Made by a program: the position numbers and the translations under genes. DNA of 64,000 bases from Gonocerus acuteangulatus (lineage: Eukaryota; Arthropoda; Insecta; Hemiptera; Coreidae), in NCBI GenBank assembly GCA_946811695.1, contig OX328124.1, positions 84,128,793 through 84,192,792 of the forward strand, written 5' to 3'. Under the pieces are notes generated by a model. It ran no database searches, was not told where the DNA came from, and saw nothing but the letters and a program-made list of their open reading frames with translations. Shown one piece after another: positions 59,626 through 64,000 of the stretch. The stretch's first letter is position 1. Every line of letters begins with the position of its first letter.

Positions 59626-60347
59626 ATGGATTTATTACCTAGTGGTATGTTCTTTATAAATTCATAATATATATCTAATAACAGAAAGGCATATCAAAGA
59701 AAAAAAATATTAATGAAATTATTACTAGATTGTTCATATTTTGTTGATTACTCAAATTTGAGTAAGGTTTAAAAAAAAGTTCCAACAAGTTCCACTTCCA
59801 AATATTTTTTTTCGATAAGCCTTAAGCTTTTACTTTACTGTCTTGAGACTCTCAGCTCCCCCTTCTTCCCCCTTTTAATGCAAATTTAAATTTAGTTTAG
59901 GCAGTCAGATAGAAGCTGAAGAATCCGCGGCGAAAGACAGTGGGCGAAAATCACCTTTTAGGTGGACAAAATTCAAAAATATATTTTACAAATCACTTAC
60001 TAAATACTGTCTAGTATTAGTAGGATTAAGGTAAAATGCAAATCTTTACTTTCTTGGATCATCAACAGGCGACGGAAGGGAATATTAATCGGACTCTAAG
60101 AAAGGGAACATTTTTCCCAGGGTTTATTGCAGTTTTGTTCATGTAATTACTTTTCCATTTTTTGAACAGAAACTATACGTGTTTATTTAAATTTCATGTT
60201 ACCGATGTATATGTAGTTAGCCTATTGAAGTTTAGTTTACCACATGATCCACTTCAAGAACTGTCATTAGAAAATGAGGCAGGCGATACTGACTTGTCAA
60301 AAGAAAATGCTGAAGGATGTAGCAGTATTGAATCAGACGATGATTGA
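59626..60347 (+). CDS. Candidate three-exon gene, 108-residue protein of unknown function
   Basis: Exon 1 is 59626-59644 (ATG in context CACAATGG, donor GTATGT), exon 2 is 59901-60030 (acceptor TTTAGTTTAG, donor GTAAAA), exon 3 is 60170-60347 (acceptor after a pyrimidine tract, TTTTTTGAACAG). Phases fit at both junctions (1+2 and 2+1) and the joined frame is 327 nt with one final TGA. The product has an acidic N-terminal part (MDLLPSGSQIEAEESAAKD), a basic and hydrophobic middle (FRWTKFKNIFYKSLTKYCLV), and an acidic serine-rich tail ending SSIESDDD. Introns are 256 and 139 bp. A TATAAA-like word lies about 17 bp before the ATG and a polyadenylation signal at 60553. I do not recognise a domain. 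Upstream exons are possible, and exon 1 is short enough to be fortuitous. Confidence 0.5.
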
Positions 60348-60552
60348 TGGATATTTCGTTTTTAGTGCATAATATAATTGTATATATTTGTTATTATTAA
60401 AAAAAACAAAAAAAAAACAACCCAGTACAATTACTTTTTTCTTCAAGTTGTTAGTCTATTTTTGTTATTTATTTTCGAATTATAGCCTATGTATTATTTT
60501 TTATTAATATATGTATTATGTTTATGTAAATAATAGATGCAAAAAGGTACTA

Positions 60553-60558
60553 AATAAA
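60553..60558 (+). terminator. Polyadenylation signal AATAAA for the candidate gene
   Basis: AATAAA lies about 205 bp after the stop codon, in an AT-rich 3' UTR-like stretch. AATAAA words are common in this AT-rich DNA, so support is modest. Confidence 0.35.
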
Positions 60559-60814
60559 TGTTCCATAGATTTACAAAATGTTTTCCCAATTTTTATCTAT
60601 TATGTCAAAACATTTGTGTGTCTACAACATTTGTTTGTTGGAAATACTAAAAACTGTGGGTCAACGATTTTTTTAAATATTTTTCCCTAACTCAGTGACC
60701 TCAAAAATATTGAAAAACACAAAAAAATAATTTTGTCACCCTAAAAGTGGATTTTTTTTCCACTGTGCGGCGGGAAGAATTTTCTCATCTCACTCAATTA
60801 TTAACAAGCTCCCG

Positions 60815-60885
60815 GGTAACCCCGTGGTCTAGTGGTTAACGCCTTGGATTCTCATGCGGGAGACAAAAACAAAAACAAAAAACAA
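60815..60885 (+). mobile_element. SINE-C head with direct A-rich tail
   Basis: CCCCGTGGTCTAGTGGTTAA, then CGCCTTGGATTCTCATGCGG and GAGAC, followed at once by (AAAAAC)n. The body and B-box are missing, so the head alone was retroposed or the rest was deleted. Confidence 0.5.
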
Positions 60886-61115
60886 TTCTATTTATGCAAC
60901 TACATTTACTTAACCAGTAAAGGGCTCGTTAGGAACGCTGTTCTTCAATTGACAACATAACGTAAAAAAGTTATGAGTTTTGACTTTGTCGGAATAACTA
61001 CAACTTGTTTATTGGGTTCGCGGCGTACAAAAAGTTTTGCTGTTTTTTGGGGTCATCGGCTATTATTTCGTCAATAGTGTCCGAGAGCTGACGTTGTTGT
61101 TTCAATTGTTCATAG

Positions 61116-61253
61116 GCCCTGCAATTCGTCACAATTTACTTCAGCGCAAAAGAATTTCCTGCAATGACAATATAGCTGGAAACAAGCTATATGTTAAAAT
61201 AACGAATGCTGAAGGAAAATATCTGGTTGATATAGAATTAGTAAAAGTTGAAT
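61116..61253 (+). CDS. Candidate internal exon with perfect donor
   Basis: Bounded by TTGTTTCAATTGTTCATAG as acceptor and by T/GTAAGTGAGG as donor (consensus). The 138-nt open stretch reads IRHNLLQRKRISCNDNIAG, then NKLYVKITNAEGKYLVDIEL and VKVE. The frame is open about 26 codons further upstream without an ATG. No partner exon was fixed: the next acceptor at about 61375 gives a stop after five codons. It may belong to a gene different from that at 59.6 kb. Confidence 0.35.
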
Positions 61254-61255
61254 GT

Positions 61256-61689
61256 AAGTGAGGAAAAGAGAGAGATTATCTGAAGAATGATCAGAAGGAG
61301 CCGATGGCGGATAAAGATGGAAAAGAACATGTTTTACTTAATTACAACTATTTTTTCTCCATCCCTGGAAACAGGGAGAGGTTCTTCCTAACAAATTAGT
61401 GGGCTTTTAGTAGCCGTCATGGCCAGGCCGTCCTCAGTCGGGGAGAAATTTGTTAAGATATTTCATTCTAACAGGAAATTACATTTCTTATCTCATTCCT
61501 CCAGCTCTCTCTAACAGCGCCCTCTCTTTCTAGCTCCCATCATTCAGAACGGCCTCTAGCCACTTCATCATATAGTCCTCGAATATTATTCAGTTTTACA
61601 CGCACGGGGATTCTTTAAAATATTTTTCTGTATTCTGAGAACAAATCGACCATTAAATATTCTCCCCATGAGCGTATATGAATTATATG
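61256..61689. other. Spacer, nothing recognised
   Basis: Moderately GC-rich at about 61,360-61,570; no frame of note. Confidence 0.35.
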
Positions 61690-61690
61690 A

Positions 61691-62303
61691 GTCTTTTCGC
61701 GAAGACCACATCCAGTTACTTTTGAAGTAGCAGTAGTGATTTTAACTAAATGCGCAAAAGAGTTATGCGCATGCGCATAACTCTTTTGCACTTCTATTGG
61801 CGGATTCTAATAAGCAATTCTATTAGTTGTTGCTGGGAGTAATCTAACCTCCAACAGTGAATTACCTAGCGTTTGTTTGTGAAAAAGCTTTGATTATGTA
61901 AGTAAGAAAAATGGGTCTTTTACAATTAGTTCGCGATGTTCCTGACAAAGAAAAAGAGATTGGTTTCTCACTCGCAAAAATTAATAGAATTATATTCATT
62001 TTAGCGAGTTGGATTGTTTAGAGTTTTGATATCTTCTTGAGCGAGCGGAAACGCATAGCACATATGCCCATAATGCTAAATAAATGCAAAATATCCGAAA
62101 AGAGAGAGAAAAAAGGAATAAAATATGTGTGTTTACAAATATCATTATTTATGTTATCCTTCATAACCTGCAAAACAGTGAACTTTAATGGTTAATAACT
62201 TTTTTCGTAGTTGAGAGCGTAAGCTTATCAGCGAGTACGAGTAACTGCTAAAAATCACTACAGGTAATTCAAAAGTAACTGGATGTGGTCTTCGCAAAAA
62301 GAT
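61691..62303. mobile_element. 613-bp MITE with ~54-bp inverted repeats
   Basis: The left end GTCTTTTCGCGAAGACCACA, continuing TCCAGTTACTTTTGAA and AGTAGTGATTTT, pairs with the right end at 62250-62303 with few mismatches. Inside it lies a 36-bp perfect palindrome (61754-61789). No coding capacity; TSD not clear. Confidence 0.75.
61754..61789. repeat. 36-bp perfect palindrome
   Basis: GCAAAAGAGTTATGCGCA followed by its exact complement, with no loop; TGCGCATGCGCA is at the centre. Confidence 0.95.
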
Positions 62304-62889
62304 CCAAATATATATTTTCACTATCCGTCATATATCACCAGCGATCGGTTTTTTATACATTCTCTCCGGTATTGCTGTCGGCATCCTCAGATGGCATATG
62401 ATGCTTTCATTTATACGCAGTTATACGTAAAATGAATGGAATCGAATAATTAGCAACAGTAGCGACTTCATGTTCCGTGATAGCTCATCTAAGCGAAGGA
62501 TTCTACTAGGTAGACACTACGAAGGTTGAATTGATTATACAGTTCACCAAAAGATAGAATTAGTTTAGTGCTCATAAGTAAATTCTATTGTTAATGGATT
62601 TTACTGGAAACCAGTATTGAGATGTCCTTATGGGTTGAGCTGCGAGGAACAACCTTAGTGTCTTAGGATGACCTTGACAGTGTTTTTGAGACGATTCCCA
62701 CGATCGACAAACAGTCTTCTATACACGCACACAAATTTGTTCACTCATATCCATAAATAGGCTGATATAAATATCTATATAACAAAAATAACATAGTTTC
62801 ATTATTGAATTATTTTTAGGAGGTGAACAAGGAATTAGGATCCTTTTATATATACAAGTATAGGTTGTTTTTTATATAATTTATGTATT
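62304..62889. other. Spacer, nothing recognised
   Basis: No supported feature. Confidence 0.4.
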
Positions 62890-63077
62890 TTTGGGACAGC
62901 TGGTGTCCCAAAATGTCTTCGAGCATATGGAATAATAGAAGAGAGGAAGTTGTCTTACGCAGCTCAAAATTGGGCCAATCAAAGCTGACAAACATCTCAC
63001 GTTTAAAGAGGACATTTCAAAATTTTCATACGCAGCCATCATGTACGGTGCAATGTTTTCGCTTAGGCGGGTTTTAA
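62890..63077 (+). pseudogene. Short non-LTR retrotransposon tail fossil
   Basis: The frame reads SIWNNRREEVVLRSSKLGQS, then KLTNISRLKR and QPSCTVQC. It fits the RREEVVLTR..IG...LTH.....C..C tail seen at 7.3 and 28.8 kb, though the zinc-knuckle spacing is altered. Confidence 0.45.
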
Positions 63078-63312
63078 TATTCCTCTAAACCCTAAGAAAA
63101 ATATATCTTTAAAAAAGTTCTTTGGTTGTTTATCTATTTCCCACCGTGCTATCTGAATGGGTCGGATCAGATTTCGTATGATGGGAAAAAGGAAAAAGTG
63201 TAAAACATTGTAAAAGGTATTTTTTTTTTTTACATAATGTCTTAAAATTTAAATTATTATTGTTTATTCTATTTAATTAATATCAAATGTTAACTATAAA
63301 TACACAAGATAA
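63078..63312. other. AT-rich spacer
   Basis: Nothing recognised. Confidence 0.4.
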
Positions 63313-63313
63313 A

Positions 63314-64000
63314 AGTCCGTCACGCAGGAGCTGCATAACTAAGCACTTTCCTCAGAATTTGGGTAGTGTAGACTGCTTTCCAGAACAATTTGCTTAAAAT
63401 ATCCTACATAAATAAAATAAAAACATGAATAGTTCTCTTATAAATTTGTAATGAGTAACTGATCAATTATTAATTTGCTTCCAGAGTTATGTTTACACAT
63501 GGTACCTATTACACTACGTAATAAATACAAAAAACCTCATATTATCGTATTTTGATCTAACGCAGGAACAGGATACAGTCACTCTCGTGGTAGAAAGCGC
63601 TCCTTGCGGAGGCTTTGTGAGCCTACGTCTGGCGGGCTTTTCTATTGAAATATATTACAAATTAAACCCCCGCTTTCCGATTGACCGATTCAGCTCATTT
63701 TTACAACACTTCTTTCTCATGAGTTACCCACGACGTATACCGCGTTTCGTTAAAATACAGCAGAAATTACGACGGGTATGAGTATAATAGGAATTTGGGT
63801 CCGGAGTAAACCCCCCCCCTTCTAATGAACCGATTCAGTTTATTTTTACAACACATATTTACCTGTAGATTACCACTACGAATACCGAGTTTCGTCGAAA
63901 TATACCAAAAATCACGGCTGGTAGTGGCGAATTGGTATTGTGGGTCCGGAGTAAACCCCCCCTCCTAATGAACCGATTTAGATTATTTTTACAACACATA
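63314..64000 (+). mobile_element. DINE-like element, subfamily 1, copy 3, cut by the window end
   Basis: GTCCGTCACGCAGGAGCTGC, AAGCACTTTCCTCAGAATTT and the following 450 bp are nearly identical to 8941 onward. Core units start at about 63798 and 63942 (spacing 144). The TA tract and hairpin end lie beyond the window. A 64-codon frame at 63587-63781 is a shadow of the repeat. Confidence 0.75.

Overview
This window looks like a stretch of AT-rich animal genome, and no long open reading frame spans it. It is densely packed with eukaryotic repeats: tRNA-derived SINEs with target-site duplications (TSDs), miniature inverted-repeat elements, decayed non-LTR retrotransposons, Helitron/DINE-like elements with internal tandem cores, and long (TA)n microsatellites. 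It also holds a 200-base run of N, which is an assembly gap. The mix fits an arthropod or similar invertebrate. A crustacean such as a parasitic copepod is my guess, but the sequence alone does not prove it. No rRNA, CRISPR, operon or intact tRNA gene was seen.

Layout. 1-12 kb: an uncertain GC-rich exon, two large DINE-like elements (1.07-2.03 and 8.94-11.91 kb), SINEs and a non-LTR fossil. The second DINE has a 1.7-kb palindromic element inserted in its TA tract. 12-22 kb: SINE tails, a repeat with a 124-bp tandem array at 16 kb, and a hammerhead-ribozyme-like motif at 21.05 kb. 25-31 kb: SINEs, a second hammerhead-like element, a decayed non-LTR RNase H and zinc-knuckle tail, and nested repeats. 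33-38 kb: a hAT-type MITE, a full SINE, the gap, and a Tc1-like MITE with a 182-bp hairpin. 39.1-43.3 kb: a 4.18-kb DNA transposon with terminal inverted repeats and a decayed transposase, interrupted by a SINE and by a second DINE subfamily. 46-52 kb: MITEs, DINE fragments and a SINE inserted in an older repeat. 53-64 kb: a few plausible coding exons, including the best gene candidate (three phase-compatible exons, 59.63-60.35 kb), more MITEs, and a third DINE copy running off the end.

Most of the sequence is explained by successive transposon insertions, often with readable nesting order. The most interesting signals are: (1) DINE-like subfamilies that keep a 3' terminal hairpin and a matching 5' subterminal repeat although the sequence of both has changed; (2) two hammerhead-like motifs whose stem I differs but stays paired and whose stem III is the palindrome ACATGT; (3) several very short retroposed units made only of a ~30-nt SINE tail hairpin plus poly(A), with perfect TSDs; and (4) the small spliced gene at 59.6 kb. 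All family assignments rest on reading motifs by eye; no database search was possible.
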